This document shows, one piece after another, positions 29,132 to 38,424 of a stretch of DNA of 64,000 nucleotides. Source of the stretch: Mycobacterium sp. IS-1264 (GTDB lineage: Bacteria > Actinomycetota > Actinomycetes > Mycobacteriales > Mycobacteriaceae); assembly GCF_001954195.1 (NCBI RefSeq), contig NZ_MBES01000078.1, forward strand, positions 1 to 64,000. The letters are read 5' to 3'. Every line of letters starts with the position of its first letter. Within the stretch, counting starts at the first letter, position 1. Position numbers and translations under genes: made by a program. The notes under the pieces were generated by a model. That model searched no databases. It was not told where the DNA came from and saw only the letters and a program-made list of their open reading frames with translations.

Positions 29132-30550
29132 CTAGCCACTGAGGCCCGGAATCGCGTTGCCGCGGTGGTCGCCGATGTCGACCATGTGCTCCAGCGCGGC
29201 GCCGATGGTGGGTGCGCGCAGCGCCCGCATGCCCGGTGGCACGATCTCGCGTCGCGGGTCGTCGCCGTCGGGGATCAGCGCGATGTTGAAGCCCTGGCGC
29301 GCCGCTTCGCTCAGCCGCCGTTCCATGCCGCTGACGCGGCGCAGGTCGCCCGCCAGACCCACCTCGCCGATCATCACCGCCGTCGTGGGCAGCGGCAGCT
29401 TCGCATACGCCGACGCCAGCGCCACCGCGACGGCCAGGTCGGACGACGGATCGGTCAACCGCATGCCGCCCACGGTGGACAGGTAGATGTCGTTGACGGC
29501 GATTGCCAGCCTGGCGTGCTTTTCCAGCACGGCCGCGATCATCGCCGCCCGCGAGTGGTCGATGCCGCTGACGGCGCGGCGCGGCGAACCGCCCGAAGGC
29601 GTCGCCAGCAGCGCCTGGACTTCGCCGATGAGCGGTCGCTTGCCGTCCAGCGTGACGGTGATCGCGGTGCCCGCGACCGGCGCGGGCCGTTGATCCAAGA
29701 ACAGGTTCGACGGGTCGGCCACGCCTTCAATGCCGTTGTCGTGCAACATGAAACAGCCGACTTCGTCGGCGGCACCGAAGCGGTTCTTGATCCCGCGGAC
29801 CATCCGCAGCGTGCCGTTGCGGTCGCCTTCGAAATGCAGCACCACGTCGACGAGGTGTTCGAGTGAGCGCGGCCCGGCGATGGCGCCGTCCTTGGTGACG
29901 TGGCCGACGAGGATCAGCGCGACGTCGCCGGCCTTCGCGGCGGCGGTCAGCCTGGCCGTGACCGCCCGCACCTGGGTAACGCCGCCGGCGACGCCGTCGG
30001 CTTCGGTGGTGGACATGGTCTGCACCGAGTCGACGATGACCAGCGCGGGCTTCACCGTCGCGATGTGGTCGAGCACGGTGTGCAGATCGGATTCGGTGGC
30101 CAGATAGAGCTCGTCGCCGCCGCAGCCGATCCGGTCGGCGCGCAACCGGATCTGGCCGGCGGACTCCTCACCGGAGATGTACAGCGCGCGCCTGCCGGAC
30201 TGCGCCCAGCGGTGGGCGACCTTGAGCAACAGCGTCGACTTGCCCACGCCGGGATCGCCCGCCAGCAACGTCACCGAGCCCGGCACCACACCGCCGCCCA
30301 GAACGCGGTCGAGTTCATCCACGCCCGTCGACCGGTGCCGGCTCACGTTGGGCGCAATGGAATTGATCGGAACGGCCTGCGAGTTCGAGCCCGAAGCCAG
30401 GCCCACCCTGCGGCCGTTGCCGCCGACCGCGCTGAGCACCGCTACCTCGTCGACCGTGCCCCACGTACCGCACTCCAGGCAGCGACCCACCCACTTGGCG
30501 GTGACATGCCGGCATTCCGAACAGCGGTATTGCGAGCGCACGTTTGCCAC
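29132..30550 (-). CDS. radA: DNA repair protein RadA (Sms)
   Basis: A 472-residue RecA-like recombination helper. It has an N-terminal zinc finger (CSECRHVTAKWVGRCLECG), Walker A GDPGVGKST, the RadA-specific KNRFG motif and a C-terminal Lon-like domain. The start is GTG 30550 (VANVRSQYRCSEC) by homology. The reading frame stays open another 209 codons upstream, but that part is an out-of-frame copy of lpqE and is not used. Confidence 0.96.
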   Translation of the reverse strand: MANVRSQYRCSECRHVTAKWVGRCLECGTWGTVDEVAVLSAVGGNGRRVGLASGSNSQAVPINSIAPNVSRHRSTGVDELDRVLGGGVVPGSVTLLAGDPGVGKSTLLLKVAHRWAQSGRRALYISGEESAGQIRLRADRIGCGGDELYLATESDLHTVLDHIATVKPALVIVDSVQTMSTTEADGVAGGVTQVRAVTARLTAAAKAGDVALILVGHVTKDGAIAGPRSLEHLVDVVLHFEGDRNGTLRMVRGIKNRFGAADEVGCFMLHDNGIEGVADPSNLFLDQRPAPVAGTAITVTLDGKRPLIGEVQALLATPSGGSPRRAVSGIDHSRAAMIAAVLEKHARLAIAVNDIYLSTVGGMRLTDPSSDLAVAVALASAYAKLPLPTTAVMIGEVGLAGDLRRVSGMERRLSEAARQGFNIALIPDGDDPRREIVPPGMRALRAPTIGAALEHMVDIGDHRGNAIPGLSG

Positions 30551-30609
30551 GCCATGACGGTATCGGGCTGGACCGACAAGCCCGGCCGCACAGGACGGCG
30601 AGTCGTGCC

Positions 30610-31125
30610 TCAGGCTGGCTGTGGCCCCAGCCCGGCCGAGATCGGCACCAGCACGCTGGCCTGCCCGGCCTTCTCGAAGTTGAACGTGAAGTTGTAGGTG
30701 AGGCCGTTGGTGATGGGCTTGGCGAGGGCGACGGTCGCCTTTGCGGCATTGCTGGAACCCAGGGGTCCCGGCGCCACCTTCGCGCCTTCGGGCGTCCCGA
30801 CGAACAGCATCCCGCCGGCGGGCAGTCGCGCGTCGCCAGTGACCGTCACCGTCCCGATGTCGCTCGTCACGCCCACCAGTCGGTCCTCGACGTCGGGCGA
30901 CTGATTGACGGCGACCAGCACCAGGTCCACCGGTCGGCCCGGCTGAATGTAGTCGCCGGTCTGCACGGCCTGGATGCGGATGTCGCGCAGCGCCACGTTG
31001 TTGATCGTGACCTTGTTGCCGTTGACGGCGGGCTCCTGGGTGGCCATCTGCGAGATCTGCCCGGCGCCGCAACCCGTGAGCGCGACGGCGATCAAGGCGA
31101 CCAGGCCGATCTTGAAGCGGTTCAC
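30610..31125 (-). CDS. lpqE: Lipoprotein LpqE
   Basis: A 171-residue lipoprotein with a clean signal peptide ending in the lipobox LTGC (Cys19). The mature part is a beta-rich domain (VTINNVALRDIRIQ, RPVDLVLVAVNQS) like the immunoglobulin-type DUF461/copper-chaperone group, though no Met/His metal site stands out. It lies 59 bases upstream of radA and is divergent from carD, as in M. tuberculosis. Confidence 0.92.
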   Translation of the reverse strand: MNRFKIGLVALIAVALTGCGAGQISQMATQEPAVNGNKVTINNVALRDIRIQAVQTGDYIQPGRPVDLVLVAVNQSPDVEDRLVGVTSDIGTVTVTGDARLPAGGMLFVGTPEGAKVAPGPLGSSNAAKATVALAKPITNGLTYNFTFNFEKAGQASVLVPISAGLGPQPA

Positions 31126-31382
31126 TCATTGCCTCCTGCGGGGCCTCGCGCCGTCGTACGGCCGTTCCATGGTGCAACTATGCACAGTAGTAGGAAGGCC
31201 ATCGGAGCGGTAGCGCAGGGCACCAGACCAGGGCCGCAGGGGTCCGGACGGGGTCCCCGGACAGGTCAGGTGAGGACGTTGGTACTGTGTTCCAGTGCAC
31301 GTTCTTCTCCGCCTGTCAACCCCTAATCTGCACGTGTTGTGCCCCTGACCTGCACCGTTGTTCCGCATGCGTCGGCCCGCCG

Positions 31383-31391
31383 TGCTAGCAT
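31383..31391 (+). promoter_or_regulatory. carD promoter, extended -10
   Basis: TGCTAGCAT is a TGN-extended -10 element, 26 bases before the carD ATG and upstream of the AAAGGGG site. The remaining lpqE-carD gap (31126-31382) shows no further gene. Confidence 0.5.
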
Positions 31392-31393
31392 GA

Positions 31394-31906
<513 letters not shown>

Positions 31907-31922
31907 AAGCCCAGAGGCTCTG

Positions 31923-32600
31923 GTGGTCGGGGCAGCGGGCAGCGTAGTCGCAATCGTCCCGGCCGCGGGCTCGGGTGAACGACTGGCGGCCGGGATTCCG
32001 AAAGCATTCTGCGAGCTCCATGGCCGCACGTTGCTCGAATGGGCCATCTCGGGCCTGCTGAAGTCGGGGGTCGTTAACCACGTTGTGGCGGCGGTGCCCT
32101 CCGATCGCATCGACCAGGCCAACCAAGTCCTGGGAGCCCAAGCCACCGTCGTGGCCGGCGGCGCCGCTCGCGCCGACTCGGTCAACCTGGCTTTGTCCGC
32201 CCTGCCCGGCCAACCGGAATTCGTGCTCGTCCACGACGCCGCCCGGGCGCTGACGCCACCGGAATTGATCGTGCGGGTGGTCGTGGCGTTGTGGTCGGGC
32301 CACCCGGCCGTCGTGCCCGCGCTGCCGTTGTCTGACACCATCAAGGCCGTGGACGCCAACGGGGTGGTCCTGGGCACGCCGGAGCGGGCCGGCCTGCGCG
32401 CCGTGCAGACGCCGCAGGGCTTCGTCACCGACCTGCTGCTGCGCGCCTACGCGCGCGCGGGTACCGCCGAATTCACCGATGACGCGTCGCTCGTCGAGCA
32501 ACTCGGCGGCCAGGTCCAGGTGGTCGACGGCGACCCGCTGGCCTTCAAGATCACCACCCAGCTGGATCTACGGCTGGCCGAAACGATCGTGCACCGGTGA
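31923..32600 (+). CDS. ispD: 2-C-methyl-D-erythritol 4-phosphate cytidylyltransferase
   Basis: A 225-residue MEP-pathway enzyme with the nucleotide-binding start VVAIVPAAGSGERLAAGIPKA, VHDAARAL and TPQGF. GTG 31923 is chosen, 16 bases past carD, after an AGAGG site; a longer in-frame start lies inside carD and is unlikely. The stop overlaps ispF (GTGA). Confidence 0.94.
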   Translation: MVGAAGSVVAIVPAAGSGERLAAGIPKAFCELHGRTLLEWAISGLLKSGVVNHVVAAVPSDRIDQANQVLGAQATVVAGGAARADSVNLALSALPGQPEFVLVHDAARALTPPELIVRVVVALWSGHPAVVPALPLSDTIKAVDANGVVLGTPERAGLRAVQTPQGFVTDLLLRAYARAGTAEFTDDASLVEQLGGQVQVVDGDPLAFKITTQLDLRLAETIVHR

Positions 32601-33100
32601 GCGAACTGCCGAGGGTCGGGCTGGGCACCGACGTGCACCCGATCGAACCGGGTCGGCCCTGTTGGCTAGTGGGGCTGCTGTTTCCCGGAGCGGACGGTTG
32701 CGCAGGCCATTCCGACGGCGACGTCGGGGCTCACGCGCTGTGCGACGCCGTGTTGTCGGCCGCGGGGCTGGGCGATATCGGCGGTGTCTTCGGCATCGAT
32801 GATCCGCGCTGGAAAGGCGCCAGCGGCGCCGACATGTTGCGCCACGTCGTCGATTTGATCGCGCGGCACGGCTACCGGGTGGGAAACGCCGCCGTGCAGG
32901 TGATAGGCAACCAGCCCAAGATCGGCCCGCGCCGCGCCGAGGCGCAGGAGGCGCTGTCGGGTCTGCTGCGGGCGCCGGTATCCGTGTCGGCCACGACCAC
33001 CGACGGCCTGGGCCTGACCGGGCGGGGCGAGGGCCTGGCCGCCATCGCGACGGCGCTATTGGTCCCGATCGGCGACGAACCGGGTCGTGCGGGGCAATAA
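32597..33100 (+). CDS. ispF: 2-C-methyl-D-erythritol 2,4-cyclodiphosphate synthase
   Basis: A 167-residue trimeric zinc enzyme of isoprenoid synthesis with GTDVHPI (Asp and His ligands), GHSDGDVGAHALCDA and SATTTDGLGLTGRGEG. It is a few residues longer at the C terminus than the M. tuberculosis protein. It is coupled to ispD by a 4-bp overlap. Confidence 0.96.
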   Translation: MSELPRVGLGTDVHPIEPGRPCWLVGLLFPGADGCAGHSDGDVGAHALCDAVLSAAGLGDIGGVFGIDDPRWKGASGADMLRHVVDLIARHGYRVGNAAVQVIGNQPKIGPRRAEAQEALSGLLRAPVSVSATTTDGLGLTGRGEGLAAIATALLVPIGDEPGRAGQ

Positions 33101-33134
33101 TCACGGTAGGCGGGGCTGGATATAGGAGTGCACG

Positions 33135-33395
33135 ATGAACAAGCCGACAGCCGCTCTATTGACAGCGATGGCGCTGGCCGCGGCGCCGCTGGCACTGGCG
33201 CCGGTGGCGCACGCCGATGTGTGCGCCGGCGCCGACGGACGCCACGTCGCCGTGGGTGGATGCAGCCACGTGGCCGGCGATGTCGCGGCCGGCGCGGCCA
33301 TAGCGGGGGCAACCGATCCGTACTGGCCGGGTGAGGTGCCGTGTTACTCGGTCGAGGGCGTGCCGTATTACACGCCCGATGGCGACCCCTGTTGA
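33135..33395 (+). CDS. Small secreted cysteine-containing protein
   Basis: An 86-residue protein with a Sec signal peptide (MNKPTAALLTAMALAAAP..., cleavage expected after AHA at about residue 27). The mature 59 residues have four cysteines (about 30, 43, 69 and 86, the last being the final residue), enough for two disulfides. An AGGAG site precedes the ATG. It is inserted between ispF and cysS1. I do not recognise the family. Confidence 0.75.
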   Translation: MNKPTAALLTAMALAAAPLALAPVAHADVCAGADGRHVAVGGCSHVAGDVAAGAAIAGATDPYWPGEVPCYSVEGVPYYTPDGDPC

Positions 33396-33456
33396 CGGCA
33401 AGGCGTTCGGCCGCCGCGGCCCTGCCCTGAGGGCCGGGCAAATCGGAACCAGCAGG

Positions 33457-33474
33457 TAAGCTGGCACGTCGTGA
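33457..33474 (+). promoter_or_regulatory. cysS1 promoter and start, identical to that of lysS
   Basis: A second copy of TAAGCTGGCACGTCGTGA: -10 hexamer TAAGCT, 8 bases, then the GTG of cysS1 at 33471. No Shine-Dalgarno is seen. Confidence 0.6.
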
Positions 33475-34880
33475 CCGATCACGCCCGCATGCGGCTACAC
33501 GACACGGCCGCCGGTGCCGTTCGTGATTTCATTCCGCTGCGCGAGGGCCACGTCTCCATCTACCTGTGTGGCGCGACGGTGCAGGGCCTGCCACATATCG
33601 GCCACGTCCGCAGCGGGGTGGCCTTCGACATCTTGCGGCGCTGGTTGATCGCGCGCGGCTACGACGTCGCATTCATCCGCAACGTGACCGATATCGACGA
33701 CAAGATTCTCAACAAGGCCGCCGCGGCATGCCGGCCGTGGTGGGAGTGGGCGGCCACGTACGAACGCGCTTTCAGCGCGGCCTACGACGCCCTGGATGTC
33801 TTGCCGCCGTCCGCGGAGCCGCGGGCGACCGGGCACATCACGCAGATGGTCGAGTTAATCGAGCGGCTGATCGAAAAGGGCCACGCGTACACCGGCGACG
33901 GCGACGTCTACTTCGACGTGCTCAGCTACCCGGAATACGGCCAGCTCTCCGGGCACAAGATCGACGACGTCCACCAGGGCGAGGGCGTGGCCAGCGGCAA
34001 GCGAGACCAGCGTGACTTCACGCTGTGGAAGGGCGCCAAGCCCGGCGAGCCGTCATGGCCGACACCGTGGGGGCGCGGACGGCCCGGCTGGCACACCGAA
34101 TGCGTGGCGATGGCGCGCGAGTACCTGGGCCCGGAATTTGACATTCATTGCGGTGGAATGGATTTGGTCTTCCCGCACCATGAGAACGAAATCGCGCAGA
34201 GCCGTGCCGCCGGGGATGGGTTCGCCCGCTACTGGCTGCACAACGGCTGGGTGACGATGGGCGGGGAGAAGATGAGCAAGTCGCTGGGCAACGTGCTGGC
34301 CATCCCGGCGATGTTGCAGCGGGTGCGGCCCGCCGAACTGCGTTACTACCTGGGCAGCGCTCATTACCGGTCGATGCTGGAATTCTCCGAGGCCGCCCTA
34401 CAGGACGCCGTGAAAGCCTATGTCGGCGTTGAGGATTTCCTGCACCGGGTCCGCAACAGGGTCGGTGCGGTCGTGCCCGGCGACTGGACACCGCGCTTCG
34501 CCGAAGCGCTCGACGACGATCTCGCCGTCCCGATCGCGCTGGCCGAGGTGCATCACGCCCGCGCGGAGGGCAACCGGGCGCTCGACGCGGGCGATCACGA
34601 AGGCGCGTTGACGTACGCCGGGTCTATCCGCGCCATGATGGGCATCCTGGGCTGCGATCCACTCGACGAACGCTGGGAATCTCGCGACGAAACGTCCGCC
34701 GCGCTCGCGGCCGTCGGCGTGCTGGTGGAGGCCGAGCTGGAAAGCCGGCAGAAGGCCCGCGAAGAGCGCAATTGGGCTCTCGCCGACCAGATTCGGGATC
34801 GACTCAAGCAGGCCGGCATCGAGGTCACCGATACCGCCGACGGGCCGCAGTGGGAGCTGCTGGCCGGTCAAGACAAGTAG
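33471..34880 (+). CDS. cysS1: Cysteinyl-tRNA synthetase
   Basis: A 469-residue class I synthetase. The HIGH motif is in PHIGHVRSG with a zinc Cys just before it (YLCGATVQG); further ligands are in TECVAMA and HHENEIAQS; the KMSKS loop is GEKMSKSLGN. The C terminus is the helical anticodon domain. The GTG start coincides with the probable transcription start. The rRNA methylase gene follows after 9 bases. Confidence 0.97.
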   Translation: MTDHARMRLHDTAAGAVRDFIPLREGHVSIYLCGATVQGLPHIGHVRSGVAFDILRRWLIARGYDVAFIRNVTDIDDKILNKAAAACRPWWEWAATYERAFSAAYDALDVLPPSAEPRATGHITQMVELIERLIEKGHAYTGDGDVYFDVLSYPEYGQLSGHKIDDVHQGEGVASGKRDQRDFTLWKGAKPGEPSWPTPWGRGRPGWHTECVAMAREYLGPEFDIHCGGMDLVFPHHENEIAQSRAAGDGFARYWLHNGWVTMGGEKMSKSLGNVLAIPAMLQRVRPAELRYYLGSAHYRSMLEFSEAALQDAVKAYVGVEDFLHRVRNRVGAVVPGDWTPRFAEALDDDLAVPIALAEVHHARAEGNRALDAGDHEGALTYAGSIRAMMGILGCDPLDERWESRDETSAALAAVGVLVEAELESRQKAREERNWALADQIRDRLKQAGIEVTDTADGPQWELLAGQDK

Positions 34881-34889
34881 GGCCGGTAG

Positions 34890-35816
34890 ATGGCCGGTAA
34901 CTCGCGGCGCCGCGGAGCGATACGCAAACCCGGCACCAAGAAGGGCCCCACCGTGGGCTCGGGCGGACAGCGCCGCCGTGGGCTGGAGGGGCGCGGTCCC
35001 ACGCCGCCCGCACATCTGCGTCCGAACCATCCCGCCGCCAAACGCGCCCAGCAGCCGCGACGGCCGGCCAAACGCAGCGACGAAACCGAAACCGTGCTAG
35101 GCCGCAACCCGGTGCTGGAATGCCTGCGCGCGGGCGTGCCGGCGACCGCGCTCTACGTCGCGCTCGGCACCGAAGCCGACGAGCGTCTCACCGAATCCGT
35201 CTCTCGCGCAGCCGATTTGGGCATCGCGATCCTCGAGGTACCGCGCACGGACCTGGACCGGATGACCAGCAACCACCTGCACCAGGGCATCGCGTTGCAG
35301 GTGCCGCCGTACAACTATGCCCACCCTGACGACCTGCTCGGGGTCGCCGCCAAATCGCCGCCGGCGCTGCTGGTCGCGCTGGACAACATCTCCGATCCCC
35401 GCAATCTCGGCGCCATCGTCCGTTCGGTCGCCGCGTTCGGTGGTCACGGCGTGCTGATCCCGCAGCGACGTTCGGCCTCGGTGACAGCGGTGGCGTGGCG
35501 CACCAGCGCGGGGGCGGCGGCGCGTATTCCGGTGGCGCGAGCCACCAATCTAACCAGGGCACTTCAGAATTGGGCCGATGCCGGCCTGCGGGTGATCGGA
35601 TTGGACGCCGACGGTGACACCGCGCTCGACGACCTGGACGGCACCGACCCGACGGTGGTGGTCGTCGGCTCCGAGGGCAAGGGTCTGTCGCGGCTGGTGC
35701 GTCAGAACTGCGACGAGGTCGTGTCCATCCCGATGGCCGGTCAGACCGAATCGCTGAACGCGTCGGTGGCCGCCGGTGTGGTGCTCGCCGAAATTGCCCG
35801 TCAGCGAAGGCGTTAG
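34890..35816 (+). CDS. rlmB: 23S rRNA (guanosine-2'-O-) methyltransferase, SpoU/RlmB-like, Rv3579c-like
   Basis: A 308-residue SPOUT methyltransferase. A basic N-terminal extension (about 65 residues) precedes the substrate-binding domain; the trefoil knot has motif 1 DNISDPRNLGAIVRS, motif 2 VVVVGSEGKGLSRL and motif 3 IPMAGQTESLNASVA. It probably methylates the 23S P-loop guanosine. It is paired with cysS1, as in M. tuberculosis and many actinobacteria. Confidence 0.93.
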   Translation: MAGNSRRRGAIRKPGTKKGPTVGSGGQRRRGLEGRGPTPPAHLRPNHPAAKRAQQPRRPAKRSDETETVLGRNPVLECLRAGVPATALYVALGTEADERLTESVSRAADLGIAILEVPRTDLDRMTSNHLHQGIALQVPPYNYAHPDDLLGVAAKSPPALLVALDNISDPRNLGAIVRSVAAFGGHGVLIPQRRSASVTAVAWRTSAGAAARIPVARATNLTRALQNWADAGLRVIGLDADGDTALDDLDGTDPTVVVVGSEGKGLSRLVRQNCDEVVSIPMAGQTESLNASVAAGVVLAEIARQRRR

Positions 35817-36776
35817 TTGACCGGCCGCCTCGTCGCCACACTGTTGGCGCTGGCGGTGCTTCTCGCGTCGCCGGCGTCCGCGCAATCGCCCGTCTTCGAC
35901 CTGCAGGCCCATCGCGGCGGGCGCGGCGAGACGACCGAGGAGTCACTGCGGGCATTCGCCAAATCGCTCGAATTGGGAGTCAGCACACTCGAACTCGATG
36001 TCGGCATCACCAGGGACGGGCAGCCCCTGGTATGGCACGACCCGACGATTCAGCCCGAGAAGTGCTCCGACACCGCGCCCGTCGTCGCCGGCGACCCCGA
36101 GTACCCCTACGTCGGCAAGCTCGTGCACGAGCTGACCCTGGCGCAGATTCGCACGCTGGACTGCGGCCGCCGGCTTGAGGAGTTCCCGCGGGCGGAAGTG
36201 GTGCGGGGCAACAAGATCGCGAGCCTGCGGGAAGTGTTCGCGCTGGCCGATTCGTATCGCGCCGACGTCCGCTACAACATCGAGACCAAGGTGGAAGCCG
36301 ATGACCCGAGCAGATCGGCAGACCCGCAGGAATTCGTCGACGTGATCCTGGCCGCGGTGAGATCAGCGGGCAAGGTCGACCGCGTGGAGGTCGAAAGCTT
36401 CGACTGGCGCACGCTGCCCATGGTGCACCGGGCCGAGCCGTCGATTCCATTGGTCGCCTTGTACGACGAGGAGACCTGGGCGCCGGGCTCTGCCTGGGTC
36501 GCGGGCGAAAATGTCGCCACGATCGGGGACCCGATGATCGGGGCGTTGCTGGTTGGCGCCAACATCCTCTCACCGGACTACCAACAGGTCACCGGCAAAC
36601 CCTACGTCGATCGCGCGCATGCGTTGGGGCTCAAGGTGATTCCCTGGACCGTCAATGACACCGACGCCATGCGTTCGCAAATCGCGGACGGCGTCGACGG
36701 CCTCATCACCGACTACCCGACGCTGCTGCGCGGCGTGCTGGCCGAACTCGCGATGCCGCTGCCGCCAAAGGTCTAG
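35817..36776 (+). CDS. Secreted glycerophosphodiester phosphodiesterase
   Basis: A 319-residue protein with a signal peptide (cleavage near ASA at residue 22) and a GDPD TIM barrel: QAHRGGRGETTEES (catalytic HRG), ELDVGITRDGQPLVWHD (metal Glu/Asp and second His), YNIETKV. It hydrolyses glycerophosphodiesters from phospholipids outside the membrane. It starts at TTG immediately after the rlmB stop and is convergent with the FAD gene. Confidence 0.9.
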   Translation: MTGRLVATLLALAVLLASPASAQSPVFDLQAHRGGRGETTEESLRAFAKSLELGVSTLELDVGITRDGQPLVWHDPTIQPEKCSDTAPVVAGDPEYPYVGKLVHELTLAQIRTLDCGRRLEEFPRAEVVRGNKIASLREVFALADSYRADVRYNIETKVEADDPSRSADPQEFVDVILAAVRSAGKVDRVEVESFDWRTLPMVHRAEPSIPLVALYDEETWAPGSAWVAGENVATIGDPMIGALLVGANILSPDYQQVTGKPYVDRAHALGLKVIPWTVNDTDAMRSQIADGVDGLITDYPTLLRGVLAELAMPLPPKV

Positions 36777-36789
36777 GCCTCGACCTCGA

Positions 36790-38187
36790 CTAGCCAGCCA
36801 CGCTGTCGGCCAGAACACCGACGTCGTCGAGATCGTGTCGGCGTCTGCGTTGGTTGGCGCGGGCTGCGCGCCAAATCATGCCCGGGCGCAGCAGCCGGGT
36901 CGCGGGATCGACGAGTGCTGTCACCCTGAAGAACTGATTGAATGCGGTGGTATCGTATTCGGCCGCGGCGAGCACGCGATCGACGTATACGTTGAGCAGC
37001 CGGGTGGCCAGCGGTGGTGTGCCGTCGATTTCGGGCAGGGACAGGTCGGGATTGGCCGAGAGCTCCCAAGCTTGGCGGATCGGCACCATCGCGTCTCGGA
37101 AAAACCTCCGCGCCAAATCCCTTGTGCCGCTGGACAAGCATTCGCGCAGCGCCACCGCCTCCAATGCGGCCACCGTCATGCCCTGGCCGTAGATCGGGTT
37201 GAAGCTGCAGATCGCATCGCCGATAACCAGCAAGCCCTCGGGAAATCGTCGCATCTTGTCGTAGCGGCGCCACTGACTGGATGGCTGACGGTGCCGCGCG
37301 GGCTCTCCGACAGGTTCGGCGGCTCGCACTGCGGCGAGCATGTGGGCCGGTGCGTAATCCTCGACGAACTCGCACATCGCCGCGATGTCGGCGGGTGGCT
37401 CGTGTCCTGCCATTCCGAACACGGTGAACATCCAGGTGTCGTTCTCGCAGTGCAGAATTCCCAGCCCGTGCGGGCGACCCGGCACGACACCGACGAGGAA
37501 ACCGCGTTCGTGCAGCGCGTCCGGCGCCATGCGCAGCAGCTGGCTCACATAGGTCAGCTGCACCGAGACATGATCCTCGCGCGGGCGGTCGTAGCCCATC
37601 CGGTTCAGCCACAGCGGGGTGCGGGCTGCGCGCCCTGTGGCATCGACCACCAGATCGGCCCTCAGCGGGGCGACTTCGCGGGTGCGACGATTGACCACCT
37701 GCGCTCCCGTGACGCGGTGGTGGTCGGGGGTCGATGTCAACTGCACGATGTCGTGCTCGTCGAGCAGGGTGACGTTGGGGACGCCGCGTAGCCGTCCGCG
37801 GACGTGTTCCTCGATGAACGGGCGGGTCGCGAGATAAGCGGTAACCGAGGTGGCGCTGCCGGTGCGCGCCATCAGGTGGCCGCCCAATTCGTAGTGCAGC
37901 CGCGACAGGTCCCGGCCGTCGATGTAGTGCGCACCGTCAAGGACCAGCTGATCGAGGATGCCGGGGAACAGTTCCTCGAGCACCTGGGCGCCGCGGGGCA
38001 GCAGGCCATGGAGGTGCCGGCCCTGCGGCACGCCTCGACGAGCCTCCGGGTTGGCGGGAAGGGCGCCGGGCAGCGGGTCGCGCTCGACCACCGTGACTGC
38101 TTCGTAGAACTCGCTCAGCGACCGCGCGGCCAGCAGGCCGGCCATGCTCGCTCCCAACACCACCGCTTTATTGCCGATCTTGGCCAT
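36790..38187 (-). CDS. FAD-dependent oxidoreductase (geranylgeranyl-reductase/halogenase-like)
   Basis: A 465-residue flavoprotein with the FAD fingerprint VVLGASMAGLLAARSL at the N terminus and GDAICSFNPIYGQGM near residue 320, which contacts the flavin. The overall plan is that of the PHBH superfamily. The substrate is unknown. It is a single gene with its own upstream region containing a palindrome. Confidence 0.87.
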   Translation of the reverse strand: MAKIGNKAVVLGASMAGLLAARSLSEFYEAVTVVERDPLPGALPANPEARRGVPQGRHLHGLLPRGAQVLEELFPGILDQLVLDGAHYIDGRDLSRLHYELGGHLMARTGSATSVTAYLATRPFIEEHVRGRLRGVPNVTLLDEHDIVQLTSTPDHHRVTGAQVVNRRTREVAPLRADLVVDATGRAARTPLWLNRMGYDRPREDHVSVQLTYVSQLLRMAPDALHERGFLVGVVPGRPHGLGILHCENDTWMFTVFGMAGHEPPADIAAMCEFVEDYAPAHMLAAVRAAEPVGEPARHRQPSSQWRRYDKMRRFPEGLLVIGDAICSFNPIYGQGMTVAALEAVALRECLSSGTRDLARRFFRDAMVPIRQAWELSANPDLSLPEIDGTPPLATRLLNVYVDRVLAAAEYDTTAFNQFFRVTALVDPATRLLRPGMIWRAARANQRRRRHDLDDVGVLADSVAG

Positions 38188-38257
38188 GGTCTCCGCCTTT
38201 GCTCAGCGCCTATCTGACGAAAGCCATGCTCACGGCCCGCGGGTAGGGGCCGGTAGC

Positions 38258-38269
38258 GTAGTCGACTAC
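38258..38269. promoter_or_regulatory. Palindrome upstream of the FAD oxidoreductase
   Basis: GTAGTCGACTAC is a perfect 12-base palindrome, 71 bases before the minus-strand start at 38187. It is a candidate repressor site. Apart from this, 38188-38424 holds nothing I can identify. Confidence 0.35.
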
Positions 38270-38424
38270 TTCACTAATGCGTGTCACGCGAAAACGCGGG
38301 AAAATCGCCGTGCGTGGGAATCGCTGCGGGAACTCGTGCCTACCGGCAATCGTCTGCCCGCGCTGCGGCGTGCTCGCAGACGAGATTGGCGCCTGAAGCT
38401 CTTGGCCGGGGCCTACCGCCGACC

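Noticed and set aside
30551..31177. 209-codon upstream extension of radA
   Set aside because: The extra part is a shifted frame of lpqE; the zinc-finger start at 30550 matches known RadA.
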